Shown here: positions 49,171-58,260 of the stretch, piece after piece
How the letters are laid out: each line of letters begins with the position of its first letter
Numbering within the stretch: the stretch's first letter is position 1
From: Thermodesulfobacteriota bacterium
GTDB taxonomy: Bacteria > Desulfobacterota_D > UBA1144 > Nemesobacterales > UBA2774
Assembly (NCBI GenBank): GCA_040754335.1
Contig: JBFMCV010000001.1
Span: 434,001-498,000 of the forward strand
Reading direction: 5' to 3'
DNA length: 64,000 nt
Program-made: the position numbers and the translations under genes
The notes under the pieces: generated by a model
Seen by the model: only the letters and a program-made list of their open reading frames with translations
Database searches by the model: none
What the model was told of the DNA's origin: nothing

Positions 49171-49290
49171 CGAAGATTACCTCCGTAGTCTGTCGTTGAC
49201 AAAAATTCTCATCAAAGCCCTTTGTCGTCTCCTCTTTGAATAAAATTCCCTAAAGTCGGTCGATTGTATGTGGCGCCCTGGGTCGGATGT

Positions 49291-49494
49291 CTAGTTCTTG
49301 GCGTACTTCTTCCTGAACCTTTCGACGCGGCCCTTGGACTCGGCAGCCCTTTCCTTCCCCGTGTAGAAAGGATGACAGTTGGAGCAGACCTCTACAGTGA
49401 AGTCTTCAAACCGCGTGGACCTGGTTTTGTATTGTGCGCCGCAGGAGCAGCTTATGGTGACTTCTTTATATTCCGGATGAATATCCGCTTTCAT
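49291..49494 (-). CDS. rpmE: 50S ribosomal protein L31, zinc-binding form
   Basis: A 67-residue ribosomal protein with Cys16 and Cys18 in SCSCG and Cys36-x2-Cys39 in CSNC, the complete zinc site of the C+ form. The start MKADIHPEY and the GKERAAE stretch are typical. Zinc starvation commonly switches bacteria to a cysteine-free L31; only this one is in the window. GGAGG precedes the ATG. Its upstream region is AT-rich, and the bidirectional terminator of dnaK separates it from dnaK-rpoH. Confidence 0.95.
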   Translation of the reverse strand: MKADIHPEYKEVTISCSCGAQYKTRSTRFEDFTVEVCSNCHPFYTGKERAAESKGRVERFRKKYAKN

Positions 49495-49607
49495 GGTGAT
49501 ACCTCCTTATGCTTATGCGCGGGCAAATCGTTTTCGATTTATATGGACCCAGATTTATTAATATTAAATTAACATTTATATGCCGGCTGTTCAATAGCTT
49601 ATAGCAA

Positions 49608-49637
49608 ACAAAAAGGCGGCCGGGGGCCGCCTTTTTG
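49608..49637 (-). terminator. Intrinsic terminator of rpoH-dnaK
   Basis: A 7-bp GC stem, GGCGGCC (49615-49621) with GGCCGCC (49625-49631), 3-nt loop, A-run on one side and T-run on the other. It follows dnaK by about 35 nt on the minus strand. It could act in both directions. Confidence 0.85.
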
Positions 49638-49671
49638 CTGTTTTTGTAATCAGCGATGCACTTTGATATTC

Positions 49672-51618
49672 TTATTTTTCTGTGAATTCGGCGTCTATGA
49701 CGTCGTCGCCGTCCTTGCCGCCCTCGCCTTCGCGTCCGGCCTCGCCTTCGGGCGCCTCGCCCGGCCCTTCCTGCCCGGTACCTGCCTCCTGCGCGCCGTC
49801 CCCGCTCTGGGCCTGCTGCTTGTACATCAGCTCGGCGAGCTTATGAGAGGCGTGGGTTATCTTCTCCGTAGCGGAATCGATCTCGGAGGCCTCGTTGCCC
49901 TTGACTGCCTTTCTTCCCTGCTCGAGGGCGTCTTCGAGCTCCTGCTTGTCGTTTGCCGAGAGCTTGCCTTCGAACTCCTTGAAGCTCTTCTCTGTCCTGT
50001 ATATTAGCTCGTCGAGCCTGTTCCGCTTTTCCACGAGGTCGTGGCGCTTCTTGTCCTCTTCCGACTTCTCCTCGGCGTCCCTTACCATCCTGTCCACTTC
50101 TTCCTTGGAGAGCCCGCTCGAGGCCTCTACCCTGACCTTCTGCTCCTTCTGGGTGGCCAGATCCTTAGCGGATACGTGGAGTATGCCGTCGGCGTCGATG
50201 TCGAAAGTCACCTCGACCTGGGGTATTCCCCTTGCGGAAGGGGGAATGCCGTCGAGTATGAACCTGGCGAGCGTCCTGTTGTCGCCGGACATCTGTCTCT
50301 CGCCCTGCAGCACGTGGATCTCGACCGAAGTCTGGTTGTCTTCGGCAGTAGTGAACACCTGGCTCTTCTTGGTCGGGATTGTCGTGTTCCTTTCTATGAT
50401 CCTCGTCATCACGCCGCCCAGAGTCTCGATACCGAGGGAGAGCGGGGTAACGTCGAGCAGCAGCACGTCCCTTACCTCTCCGCCCAGCACAGCGCCCTGT
50501 ATAGCAGCGCCCATGGCCACGACTTCGTCCGGGTTAATGCCCTTGTGTGGCTCCTTGCCGAAGAAATCGGTGACCACTTTCTGTACGAGCGGTATCCTGG
50601 TCGACCCGCCGACGAGAATTACCTCGTCGATGTCGGCCGCCTTGAGACCGGCGTCCTTGAGCGCCTGGCGGCAGGGCTCGAGAGTGCCCTTTATCTTGTC
50701 CTCGATCAGCTGCTCGAACTTGGAGCGCGTGATCTTCATGACCAGATGCTTCGGCCCGGTCGCGTCGGCAGTGATGAACGGCAGGTTGATCTCCGTCTCG
50801 AGAGTGTTCGATAGCTCGACCTTCGCCTTCTCCGATTCCTGTCTCAGCCTCTGGAGCGCCATCTTGTCGTTCCCGAGGTCGATGCCCGATTCTTTCTTGA
50901 ATTCGGCGATTATGTAGTCCATTATGAGCCTGTCGAAGTCGTCTCCGCCCAGGTGCGTGTCGCCGTTAGTCGATTTGACCTCTATGACGTTGTCGCCGAC
51001 CTCCAGTATCGATATGTCGAACGTGCCGCCGCCCAGGTCGTAGACCGCTATAGTCCCCTCGCTCTTTTTGTCGAACCCGTAGGAGAGAGCGGCCGCCGTG
51101 GGCTCGTTTATGATCCTCCTGACCTCGAGGCCAGCGATCTTGCCCGCGTCCTTCGTGGCCTGCCTCTGGCTGTCGTTGAAATAGGCGGGAACCGTGATAA
51201 CGGCCTCTTTTATCTCGCCGCCTACGTAGTCCTCCGCCGCCTTCTTGAGTTTCATCAGGACGTGGGAAGAGATCTGGGGCGGTGAGTACTGTTTCCCCAT
51301 TACCTCTACCCATGCGTCGTCGTTTTTGGTCTTTACTATTTTATACGGGAGCCTCTTGGCCTCGCCCTCGACCTCCTCAAAGCGCCTGCCCATGAGCCTC
51401 TTTACCGAGAATACCGTGTTTTCGGGATTGACTACGGCCTGTCTCTTGGCAGGGCCTCCGACGAGTATGTCGCCGTCCTTCGTAAATGCGACTACAGACG
51501 GGGTGATACGCGACCCCTCCTCGTTTATGATTACCTTGGGCTCTCCGCCCTCCACTATAGCCACGACCGAGTTTGTGGTCCCGAGGTCGATCCCGATTAT
51601 CTTACCGCTTTTCGCCAT
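49672..51618 (-). CDS. dnaK: Chaperone protein DnaK, copy with canonical tail
   Basis: A 648-residue Hsp70. [26 protein letters not shown], the interdomain linker [19 protein letters not shown], the substrate-binding domain and the lid are complete. The C-terminus ends [11 protein letters not shown], the acidic tail of housekeeping DnaK. Length is near E. coli DnaK (638). It is 42 bp after rpoH with AGGAGG before the ATG, so DnaK and the heat-shock sigma factor that it normally controls are made from one mRNA. A strong terminator follows. Confidence 0.95.
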   Translation of the reverse strand: MAKSGKIIGIDLGTTNSVVAIVEGGEPKVIINEEGSRITPSVVAFTKDGDILVGGPAKRQAVVNPENTVFSVKRLMGRRFEEVEGEAKRLPYKIVKTKNDDAWVEVMGKQYSPPQISSHVLMKLKKAAEDYVGGEIKEAVITVPAYFNDSQRQATKDAGKIAGLEVRRIINEPTAAALSYGFDKKSEGTIAVYDLGGGTFDISILEVGDNVIEVKSTNGDTHLGGDDFDRLIMDYIIAEFKKESGIDLGNDKMALQRLRQESEKAKVELSNTLETEINLPFITADATGPKHLVMKITRSKFEQLIEDKIKGTLEPCRQALKDAGLKAADIDEVILVGGSTRIPLVQKVVTDFFGKEPHKGINPDEVVAMGAAIQGAVLGGEVRDVLLLDVTPLSLGIETLGGVMTRIIERNTTIPTKKSQVFTTAEDNQTSVEIHVLQGERQMSGDNRTLARFILDGIPPSARGIPQVEVTFDIDADGILHVSAKDLATQKEQKVRVEASSGLSKEEVDRMVRDAEEKSEEDKKRHDLVEKRNRLDELIYRTEKSFKEFEGKLSANDKQELEDALEQGRKAVKGNEASEIDSATEKITHASHKLAELMYKQQAQSGDGAQEAGTGQEGPGEAPEGEAGREGEGGKDGDDVIDAEFTEK

Positions 51619-51660
51619 TTGTATAGCCTCCTCGACTTGTTATCTGTTTTCAGTACCGTG

Positions 51661-52515
51661 TCAGTTTCCCTGAGTGACCGAAGTTTCGACCTCGCCCCTC
51701 AGCTTCTTGAGGGCCTGGACCTCTATCTGCCTTACCCTCTCCTTGGAGATGCCGAGCTCGTCCCCGAGCTCCCTGAGCTTGCCCTGCGGCGTGGACAGGT
51801 ACCTTCTCTCGATCACGCGCTTTTCGCGCGGAGTCAATTTTTTCAGTCCCTTCTCCAGTCCTTCCCTGGCGAGCTCCGACTGCTCGAGCGTTTCGAGCAC
51901 TATTTCCTGGTTCGAATTCGCGTCCGAAACCGTGTCCAGATACGTTATCGATTCGTCGTCCTGTAAAGACGTATCGAGGGAAAAGTCCCTCGATGCCATC
52001 CTGAACTCCATGTCGATCACGTCTTTATCCTTCACTCCGAAAAGCTCGGCTACCTTCCTGATATCCGATTCCGTCAGCTCGTCGTGCTGGATATTGAGGT
52101 CCTTCTTCGCCCTTCCGATCTTATGGAAGAGCTTGCGCTGCGCCTGAGTGGTGCCGATCTTCACATGGCTCCAGAACTTCATTATGTGGTTCTGTATCTT
52201 CGCCCTTATCCACCACACGGCGTACGATATTAACCTGTATCCCTTGTACGGGTTGAATTTTTTAACAGCCTTCATCAGCCCTATAGTGCCTTCCTGAACA
52301 AGGTCGCTAAGCGGGAACCCGTACGATATATACTCGGACGCTATCTTTATCACGAACCTGAGGTTGGATACAATTAACTTGTTGGCCGCTTCAAGGTCGT
52401 TGTCCTCGTAATATCTGACCGCAAGGCTGTATTCTTCTTCTTTGCTTAGAACCGGGTATTTTTCGATTTCCTTAAGAAAAACACCTATCGGCTCCCTGAC
52501 TGCAACTGCTTTCAT
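51661..52515 (-). CDS. rpoH: RNA polymerase sigma factor RpoH (sigma-32 type)
   Basis: A 284-residue group 3 sigma factor: region 1.2 (PIGVFLKEIEKYPVLS), region 2 with NLRFVIKIA and DLVQEGTIGLMKAV, the RpoH-box-like stretch QRKLFHKIGRAKKDL near 130-144, and region 4 with a helix-turn-helix (GKLRELGDELGISKERVRQIE). Several starts are possible. AGGAGG at 52526-52531 leaves 1 nt before the ATG at 52524 and 10 nt before the ATG at 52515, so I use 52515. It directs heat-shock transcription. It is co-transcribed with dnaK, a partner that in E. coli targets RpoH for degradation. Confidence 0.92.
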   Translation of the reverse strand: MKAVAVREPIGVFLKEIEKYPVLSKEEEYSLAVRYYEDNDLEAANKLIVSNLRFVIKIASEYISYGFPLSDLVQEGTIGLMKAVKKFNPYKGYRLISYAVWWIRAKIQNHIMKFWSHVKIGTTQAQRKLFHKIGRAKKDLNIQHDELTESDIRKVAELFGVKDKDVIDMEFRMASRDFSLDTSLQDDESITYLDTVSDANSNQEIVLETLEQSELAREGLEKGLKKLTPREKRVIERRYLSTPQGKLRELGDELGISKERVRQIEVQALKKLRGEVETSVTQGN

Positions 52516-52695
52516 CCGTTTCATACCTCCTTTTTGAAAACTAATCATCATCGGGGAAATGTCAAGGGGATGAAATAATGAAAGCTGAAATATATTATTC
52601 TAATGAGATTGGGTAGTTAATAAAGATAAATTAACACTGTTCTTGAACATTACAAGGGTCGCGGAGCATACCGGCCGCTAGGACGCACGAAGGGT

Positions 52696-53862
52696 TTAAC
52701 CCGCCTGTGCCGCCTCGACGACTTTTTTAGCCGCCTCTCTCATGTCTCCGCCGGTTATGATGTTAAGTCCTGATTGCGACAGCATTTTTCTACCGAGCTC
52801 GACGTTCGTCCCTTCGAGCCTGACTACGAGCGGGACGTCGATGCCTACTTCTTTTGCCGCGGTGATTATGCCTTCGGCTATAGTGTCGCATTTCATTATG
52901 CCGCCGAATATGTTTACGAAGATGGCCTTCACGTTGGGGTCGCTCAGTATCATCTTGAAGGCCTGGGTGACCTGCTCTGTGTTGGCCCCGCCGCCTACGT
53001 CGAGGAAGTTGGCCGGCTCCCCGCCGTGGTGCTTTATTATGTCCATCGTCGACATCGCGAGCCCCGCCCCGTTCACGAGGCAGCCGATGTTGCCGTCCAG
53101 CTTCACGTAGCTTATGCCCCACTTCTTGGCTTCGAGCTCCGTCGGGTCTTCTTCTGAGGGGTCGTGGAGCTTTTCAATGTCCGGATGCCTGAAGAGCGCG
53201 TTGTCGTCGAAGTTCATCTTCGCGTCGAGCGCGAGCACGTCCCCGCTCTTGGTCAGTATGAGGGGGTTTATCTCCGCGAGCGAGCAGTCCTTTTCGGTGA
53301 AGAGCTGGTAGAGCCCCGATATGAATTTCACCGCTTTATTTACCGTCTTGCCCTCGAGACCGAGGAAATATGCTATTTTTCTGCACTGATATGGCAAGAG
53401 GCCGACTGTGGGGTTTACGTACTCCCTCGTTATTTTCGAGGGGTGCTTCCTCGCCACCTCTTCTATCTCCATGCCGCCCTCCCGGCTCGCCATTATGACT
53501 ATCTGCTCCCTCGACCTGTCTATCACCATGCCGAGGTAGAGCTCTTTCTCTATCTCCGAGGCCTCTTCGACTAGCACCTTCTGTACGAGCTTCCCTTCGG
53601 GCCCCGTCTGATGGGTCACGAGTATCATGCCGAGTATCTCTGAGGCTATCTGTTTTACCTCTTCGAGCGTCGAGGCGAGCTTGACTCCCCCGCCCTTCCC
53701 CCTTCCTCCTGCGTGTATCTGAGCCTTTACCACGAACCTGTCCACATTGAGGTCTTTCGCAATCTGATGCGCCTCGTCATCCCGGAAAGCGACCTTCCCC
53801 GTGGGCGTTGCCACGCCGTACTGTGAAAGGAGCTCCTTCGACTGATACTCATGGATATTCAA
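52696..53862 (-). CDS. sucC: Succinyl-CoA synthetase beta subunit
   Basis: A 388-residue ADP- or GDP-forming subunit with an N-terminal ATP-grasp domain ([16 protein letters not shown] start; [11 protein letters not shown]), and [18 protein letters not shown] with the C-terminal GGGANTEQV and FVNIFGGI motifs. Length equals E. coli SucC. It starts with TTG at 53862, with GAGGAGG 7 nt upstream. It follows sdhB by 27 bp. The partner sucD, nearly always the next gene, is not here: the next gene on this strand is rpoH. Thus sucD must be elsewhere. Confidence 0.95.
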   Translation of the reverse strand: MNIHEYQSKELLSQYGVATPTGKVAFRDDEAHQIAKDLNVDRFVVKAQIHAGGRGKGGGVKLASTLEEVKQIASEILGMILVTHQTGPEGKLVQKVLVEEASEIEKELYLGMVIDRSREQIVIMASREGGMEIEEVARKHPSKITREYVNPTVGLLPYQCRKIAYFLGLEGKTVNKAVKFISGLYQLFTEKDCSLAEINPLILTKSGDVLALDAKMNFDDNALFRHPDIEKLHDPSEEDPTELEAKKWGISYVKLDGNIGCLVNGAGLAMSTMDIIKHHGGEPANFLDVGGGANTEQVTQAFKMILSDPNVKAIFVNIFGGIMKCDTIAEGIITAAKEVGIDVPLVVRLEGTNVELGRKMLSQSGLNIITGGDMREAAKKVVEAAQAG

Positions 53863-53889
53863 TTTAAATCCTCCTCGGAGAAACTGCGG

Positions 53890-54630
53890 TTATTGTTTGG
53901 GGCTGCCCTTCGACCTGCCGAAAAGCCACTGGAGCGGGTCGAAATACGTGTCGGCCACCCTTTCCTTAAGCGGAATAATGGCGTTGTCCGTAATGTGTAT
54001 GTGCTCGGGGCAGACCTCGGTGCAGCATTTCGTTATGTTGCAGTATCCGAGTCCCGCCTGGCCCCTCAGGAATTCCTTCCTGTCGAGCGTATCGAGGGGA
54101 TGCATTTCGAGCTCGGCCATTTTTATGAACATGCGCGGCCCGAAGAATTCGTTCTTCTTGTCGTGGTTCCGGAGTATATGGCAGACGTCCTGGCAGAGGA
54201 AGCACTCGATGCATTTACGGAACTCCTGGCCTCTCTCGACGTCTTCCTGGTACATTACCCATTTCGTGTCCTTTGCCGGAGTGAACGGGGGTATCATTTT
54301 TCTGACCTTGTAGTTCCAGGACACGTCCGTCACGAGGTCCTTTATGATCGGGAATGTCTTGACCGGGTATACCGTTACGGGCTTGTCGAGCGGGAGCGAA
54401 TCGAGCCTTGTCTTGCACGTGAGCTTCGGCATGCCGTTTATCTCGGCGCTGCACGAGCCGCACTTGGCGGCCTTGCAGTTCCACCTCACCGCCAGGTCCC
54501 CGTCGTAATTCGCCTGTATGAAATGGATGGCGTCGAGGACGACCATCCCTTCTTCGAGCGGCACTTCGTATTCCCTTTCCTTGCCCCCGTTAGAGTCGCC
54601 CCTGTAGACCCGCATTTTAACGACAGCCAT
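53890..54630 (-). CDS. sdhB: Succinate dehydrogenase/fumarate reductase iron-sulfur subunit
   Basis: A 246-residue electron-transfer subunit. [2Fe-2S] ligands are Cys52, Cys57, Cys60 and Cys72. A CxxCxxCxxxC set is at Cys140, Cys143, Cys146 and Cys150, and a further group at Cys197, Cys202, Cys203 and Cys207; together they hold the [4Fe-4S] and [3Fe-4S] clusters. It passes electrons from FAD in SdhA to the membrane anchor. It starts directly after the sdhA stop (TAAATG). Order anchor-A-B matches the Sdh1 type of actinobacteria and some other phyla. Confidence 0.94.
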   Translation of the reverse strand: MAVVKMRVYRGDSNGGKEREYEVPLEEGMVVLDAIHFIQANYDGDLAVRWNCKAAKCGSCSAEINGMPKLTCKTRLDSLPLDKPVTVYPVKTFPIIKDLVTDVSWNYKVRKMIPPFTPAKDTKWVMYQEDVERGQEFRKCIECFLCQDVCHILRNHDKKNEFFGPRMFIKMAELEMHPLDTLDRKEFLRGQAGLGYCNITKCCTEVCPEHIHITDNAIIPLKERVADTYFDPLQWLFGRSKGSPKQ

Positions 54631-56358
54631 TTATTTGTGACCTCCCTCTACGATCTTCCTCAGCTCCTCGGGCATTTGAGGAAGCGGGGATGTTCCTATT
54701 TTCATTGTACCGTTGTCTTTGGATATTACCGAGTTCACCGTCCCCCACTTTTCGTTATCGTAATTAGGGAAGTCCACCCTGCTGTGCGCGCCCCGGCTCT
54801 CTTCTCTCTGGTGAGCGGATTTCGCAATGGCCTCGGAGACGATGAGCATAGATTTCAGGTCCTTGCAAAGGTGCCAGCCCGGGTTGTACATTCGTGAGCC
54901 TTCGATCCTCAGCTGTGAGGCCCTGTCCTTGAGCACCTGTAATTCTTCGAGTCCGTCTTCCAGTTTTTCCTTCGTTCTGAATACGCCCACATAAGAGCTC
55001 ATGGCTTCCTGGAGGGCCTGATGCACGGTGTAGGGGTTCTCCCCTTCCGCGTTCTCGAACGGCTTCAGCATCTCCTGAGAGGCTTTTTCGAGATCGACGT
55101 CGTCTATCTTGAGAGTGTTGTCGCGGAGCTCGTTCGCGTACTGAGCCGCGCCGAGACCTGCCCTCCTTCCGAATACGAGGAGGTCGGAGAGCGAGTTCCC
55201 GCCCAGCCTGTTCGCGCCGTGCATGCCTCCCGCCACTTCACCCGCGGCGAATAATCCGGGCACCGTGCTCCCCGCAGTGTCGGCGTCGACGCGGACACCG
55301 CCCATCATATAGTGTGTGGTCGGGAACACTTCCATAGGCTCTTTAGTTATGTCTATCTCAGCGAACTCCATGAACTGGTGGTACATGCTCGGGAGCTTCT
55401 TCTTGACGTATTCGGCTCCCCGGTGAGAGATGTCGAGGTAAGCTCCCCCGTGGGGTGTGCCGCGTCCTTCCTGGACCTCGATGTAAATGGACCTCGCGAC
55501 GACGTCTCTCGTCGAGAGCTCCATCCTCTGCGGGTCGTATTTTTCCATGAACCTTTCGCCGTTCCTGTTTGTGAGCAGGCCGCCCTCGCCCCTTACCGCC
55601 TCAGTGACGAGCAGCCCCTTCACGCTCGGGGGCCATACCATTCCGGTCGGGTGGAACTGTACGAACTCCATGTCTATGAGCTCGGCCCCGGCGTCATAGG
55701 CAAGAGCGTGTCCGTCGCCCGTGTATTCCCAGGAGTTGGAAGTGACTTTGTATGACTTTCCTATCCCCCCTGTGGCGAGAATTACGGCTTTGGTCTTGAA
55801 CAATACGAACCTGCCGCTCTCCCTCCAGTAGCCGAAGGCCCCGGATATCCTTTCACCGTCCTTTAATAAATGAGTAATCGTGCATTCCATGTACACGTCC
55901 ATTCCGGAGTGTATGCCCCTGTCCTGTAGCGTGCGTATCATCTCGAGCCCGGTCCTGTCGCCTACGTGGGCGAGCCTCTTCCACGTGTGGCCGCCGAAGG
56001 CCCTCTGCATGATTTTGCCGTCCTTTGTCCTGTCGAAGAGCGCACCCCAGTGCTCGAGCTCCCTCACGCGCTCAGGGGCTTCCTGCGCGTGGAGCTGTGC
56101 CATGCGCCAGTTGTTGAGCATCTTTCCGCCGTGCATCGTGTCGTGGAAATGGACCTTCCAGTCGTCCTGCGCGTCGACGTTCGCGAGCGCAGCCGCGACG
56201 CCTCCCTCCGCCATGACCGTGTGGGCCTTGCCCAGGAGAGATTTGCAGACGAGGCCTACCGAGGCCCCCTGAGCCGATGCTTCTATCGCCGCCCTGAGAC
56301 CCGCGCCTCCCGCGCCGATCACGATGACGTCGTGCGTATGTGTTTCGTACTTCTCCAT
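54631..56358 (-). CDS. sdhA: Succinate dehydrogenase/fumarate reductase flavoprotein subunit
   Basis: A 575-residue FAD subunit that oxidises succinate to fumarate. The FAD motif GAGGAGLRAA near 16-25, the His of AHTVMAEGG that carries covalent FAD, HPTG near 240 and the catalytic Arg region (RLGGNSLSDLLVFGRRAG) are visible. Length is close to E. coli SdhA (588). It begins directly after the sdhC stop and is followed without gap by sdhB. Direction (succinate oxidation or fumarate reduction) cannot be told from sequence; the surrounding oxidative TCA genes favour oxidation. Confidence 0.94.
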   Translation of the reverse strand: MEKYETHTHDVIVIGAGGAGLRAAIEASAQGASVGLVCKSLLGKAHTVMAEGGVAAALANVDAQDDWKVHFHDTMHGGKMLNNWRMAQLHAQEAPERVRELEHWGALFDRTKDGKIMQRAFGGHTWKRLAHVGDRTGLEMIRTLQDRGIHSGMDVYMECTITHLLKDGERISGAFGYWRESGRFVLFKTKAVILATGGIGKSYKVTSNSWEYTGDGHALAYDAGAELIDMEFVQFHPTGMVWPPSVKGLLVTEAVRGEGGLLTNRNGERFMEKYDPQRMELSTRDVVARSIYIEVQEGRGTPHGGAYLDISHRGAEYVKKKLPSMYHQFMEFAEIDITKEPMEVFPTTHYMMGGVRVDADTAGSTVPGLFAAGEVAGGMHGANRLGGNSLSDLLVFGRRAGLGAAQYANELRDNTLKIDDVDLEKASQEMLKPFENAEGENPYTVHQALQEAMSSYVGVFRTKEKLEDGLEELQVLKDRASQLRIEGSRMYNPGWHLCKDLKSMLIVSEAIAKSAHQREESRGAHSRVDFPNYDNEKWGTVNSVISKDNGTMKIGTSPLPQMPEELRKIVEGGHK

Positions 56359-57090
56359 TTAGATTAACCTCACGTCTGTGATAACGCCCCTTGCGAGAAG
56401 GAATACATAGAGGTCGGCAAGCGCGACGCCGAAGAGGCTCACCCATGCCCACAGCATGTGGTGCTCGTTAAGCGCGGTCGCCTTACCCCATAGCATGAAC
56501 CGTGTGGGGCATTTCGAGAATACATCGAGATTGCCGCCTATGAGATGGCGGAACGAATGGCATGAAAGAGAATAGAGCGTGAGCAGCGCGGCGTTCGCGA
56601 AAAGTACCAGCGTGCCAACTCCCACGCCGAAGCCGTCTTCGAACTTGAGCGCCTTGAATGCGTCAACCCAGAGGAAAAAGAGCACTACGCCTGCCGCATA
56701 GAAGAAATAGCGGTGTATGTTCTGGAGTATGAACGGGAACTTCGTCTCCCCGCAGTAAGAGCCTTCCTTCGCGACAGGTTTCACTGCGCAGGCGGGTGGA
56801 GAGAGGAAGAACGACCTGTAATAGGCCTTCCTGTAGTAGTAGCAGGTCGCCCTGAACCCGAGCGGCGCCCACAGTATGAGGAGCGCCGGCGAGAACGGCC
56901 ACCAGGAAGCGAGTATGTAGGGTGAATAAAAAGGGGAAAGGTACGGCCCGTAAATGAAGTCCGCGTTTGAGAACGCGCGCCATGTGGAATAGACGCCGAA
57001 TGCGCCGAGCACGGCCGCAGTCACGAGGGGAGCGACCCACCATGCGTCACGCCTCAGCGTGATTGCGCTCTCTCCGGTTCCGTTTGCCAT
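56359..57090 (-). CDS. sdhC: Succinate dehydrogenase membrane anchor, single-polypeptide type
   Basis: A 243-residue membrane protein with about five hydrophobic segments. The conserved-looking core is Arg-Ala-Thr-Cys-Tyr-Tyr-Tyr-Arg-Lys, then Ser-Pro-Pro-Ala-Cys-Ala-Val and a loop of conserved aromatic residues, then Asn-Ile-His-Arg-Tyr-Phe and Ser-Cys-His-Ser-Phe-Arg-His. The histidines in the last two are haem-ligand candidates. It resembles the anchor of actinobacterial Sdh1 rather than the E. coli SdhC/SdhD pair. AGGGAGG precedes the ATG. First gene of the sdhC-sdhA-sdhB-sucC operon, with a promoter at 57173-57201. Confidence 0.82.
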   Translation of the reverse strand: MANGTGESAITLRRDAWWVAPLVTAAVLGAFGVYSTWRAFSNADFIYGPYLSPFYSPYILASWWPFSPALLILWAPLGFRATCYYYRKAYYRSFFLSPPACAVKPVAKEGSYCGETKFPFILQNIHRYFFYAAGVVLFFLWVDAFKALKFEDGFGVGVGTLVLFANAALLTLYSLSCHSFRHLIGGNLDVFSKCPTRFMLWGKATALNEHHMLWAWVSLFGVALADLYVFLLARGVITDVRLI

Positions 57091-57172
57091 CTCGTACCTC
57101 CCTAACTTATCTCAGTACTTGTATTTTAGTGTCACGGGCTAGCAATATGCTTTAAGGAAAAATCGGCCTGTA

Positions 57173-57201
57173 ATATTATATGACCGCCCGGAGCTAGTCA
57201 A
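57173..57201 (-). promoter_or_regulatory. Promoter of sdhC-sdhA-sdhB-sucC inside a hairpin
   Basis: On the minus strand TTGACT (57196-57201), 17 nt, TAATAT (57173-57178); an alternative TATAAT at 57175-57180 gives 15 nt. The -35 lies in the loop, and part of the spacer in one arm, of the inverted repeat at 57186-57220. Confidence 0.65.
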
Positions 57202-57220
57202 GCCGAAAGACGCTCCGGGC
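57186..57220. repeat. Nine-bp perfect inverted repeat over the sdh promoter
   Basis: GCCCGGAGC (57186-57194) pairs with GCTCCGGGC (57212-57220), 17-nt loop. It is 16 nt after the mdh stop and has no T-run. It may be an operator, an mdh 3' end stabiliser, or both. Confidence 0.7.
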
Positions 57221-57235
57221 GCGCCGCTTTGTCCC

Positions 57236-58174
57236 TTATTTTGCTGTCTTATCTATATGATCGCAGAGCTCTTTTACGTGGCTTGCCGAGACCTTGAGCT
57301 CTTCGGATTCTTTTTCCGTGAGCTTTATCTCGAATATCTTCTCGACGCCCTTTCTCCCGAGGATTACAGGCAGGCCGACGAATATGTTGTCGATGCCGTA
57401 CTCACCCTCTGCCAGCACGCAGCATGGGAGTATCTTCTTCTTGTCCTTGAGGATAGCCTCGACCATCTCGACCGCGGACACAGCCGGGGCGTAGAATGCG
57501 CTCCCCGTCTTGAGAAGAGCGACGATCTCACCTCCGCCTCCCCTTGTCCTCTTGATTATGGATTCTATCCTGTCGGCGGGGATGAGCTCCGTGATAGGCA
57601 CGCCGGCCACAGTGGTGCACCTCGCGAGCGGCACCATGTCGTCGCCGTGTCCGCCGAGCACGAACGCCTCTATGTTCTCGACCGACACGCCGAGCTCCAT
57701 TCCGATGAACGCCCTGAACCTGGCCGAGTCGAGCACGCCGGCCATCCCCATCACGCGCTCCTTGGGGAATTTGCTGACCTTGTGGGCGACGTAAACCATA
57801 GCGTCGAGGGGGTTGGTCACGAGGATCAGTATCGCGTCGGGCGACCTCTTGGCTACGTTCTCGGTCACCTGTTTCACTATTTCCGTGTTCGTGGCTATGA
57901 GGTCGTCCCTGCTCATTCCGGGCTTTCGCGGAATGCCCGAAGTTATGACGACCACGTCCGAATTAGCCGTCTCTTCGTAACCGTTGGTACCCGTGATGTT
58001 GACGTCGAGGCCGTAAACCGGGTTCATCTCCATCATGTCGAGCGCCTTGCCCTGCGGCATGCCCTCTACTATGTCGACAAGCACTACGTCTCCGATCTCT
58101 AACTGTGACAGCATCATCGCCGTCGTGGCGCCGACGTTGCCCGCGCCTATTACTGAAATTTTCGGTCTGCTCAT
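57236..58174 (-). CDS. mdh: Malate dehydrogenase, LDH-like type
   Basis: A 312-residue NAD-dependent enzyme. GAGNVG (8-13) binds NAD; the active loop reads Ile-Pro-Arg-Lys-Pro-Gly-Met-Ser-Arg, where the first Arg is diagnostic of malate over lactate; catalytic His is in [10 protein letters not shown] and TNPLD precedes it. Length and sequence fit the LDH-like MDH group found in many phyla, not the gammaproteobacterial type. AGGAG precedes the ATG. It is 86 bp after icd on the same strand, and a hairpin follows. Confidence 0.95.
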   Translation of the reverse strand: MSRPKISVIGAGNVGATTAMMLSQLEIGDVVLVDIVEGMPQGKALDMMEMNPVYGLDVNITGTNGYEETANSDVVVITSGIPRKPGMSRDDLIATNTEIVKQVTENVAKRSPDAILILVTNPLDAMVYVAHKVSKFPKERVMGMAGVLDSARFRAFIGMELGVSVENIEAFVLGGHGDDMVPLARCTTVAGVPITELIPADRIESIIKRTRGGGGEIVALLKTGSAFYAPAVSAVEMVEAILKDKKKILPCCVLAEGEYGIDNIFVGLPVILGRKGVEKIFEIKLTEKESEELKVSASHVKELCDHIDKTAK

Positions 58175-58260
58175 CTTGAATGCTCCTTCACTGTTTCTTT
58201 ATTGTTGTTTATTTCCTTTTGTTTTGTTGCCTGCCGGATATTAGCGAATATTACACGATC

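Noticed and set aside
52538-52565. TTGACA with a weak -10 just upstream of rpoH
   Set aside because: The predicted transcript would start at or inside the AGGAGG site, leaving no usable leader; the -10 (TAGTTT) is also poor.
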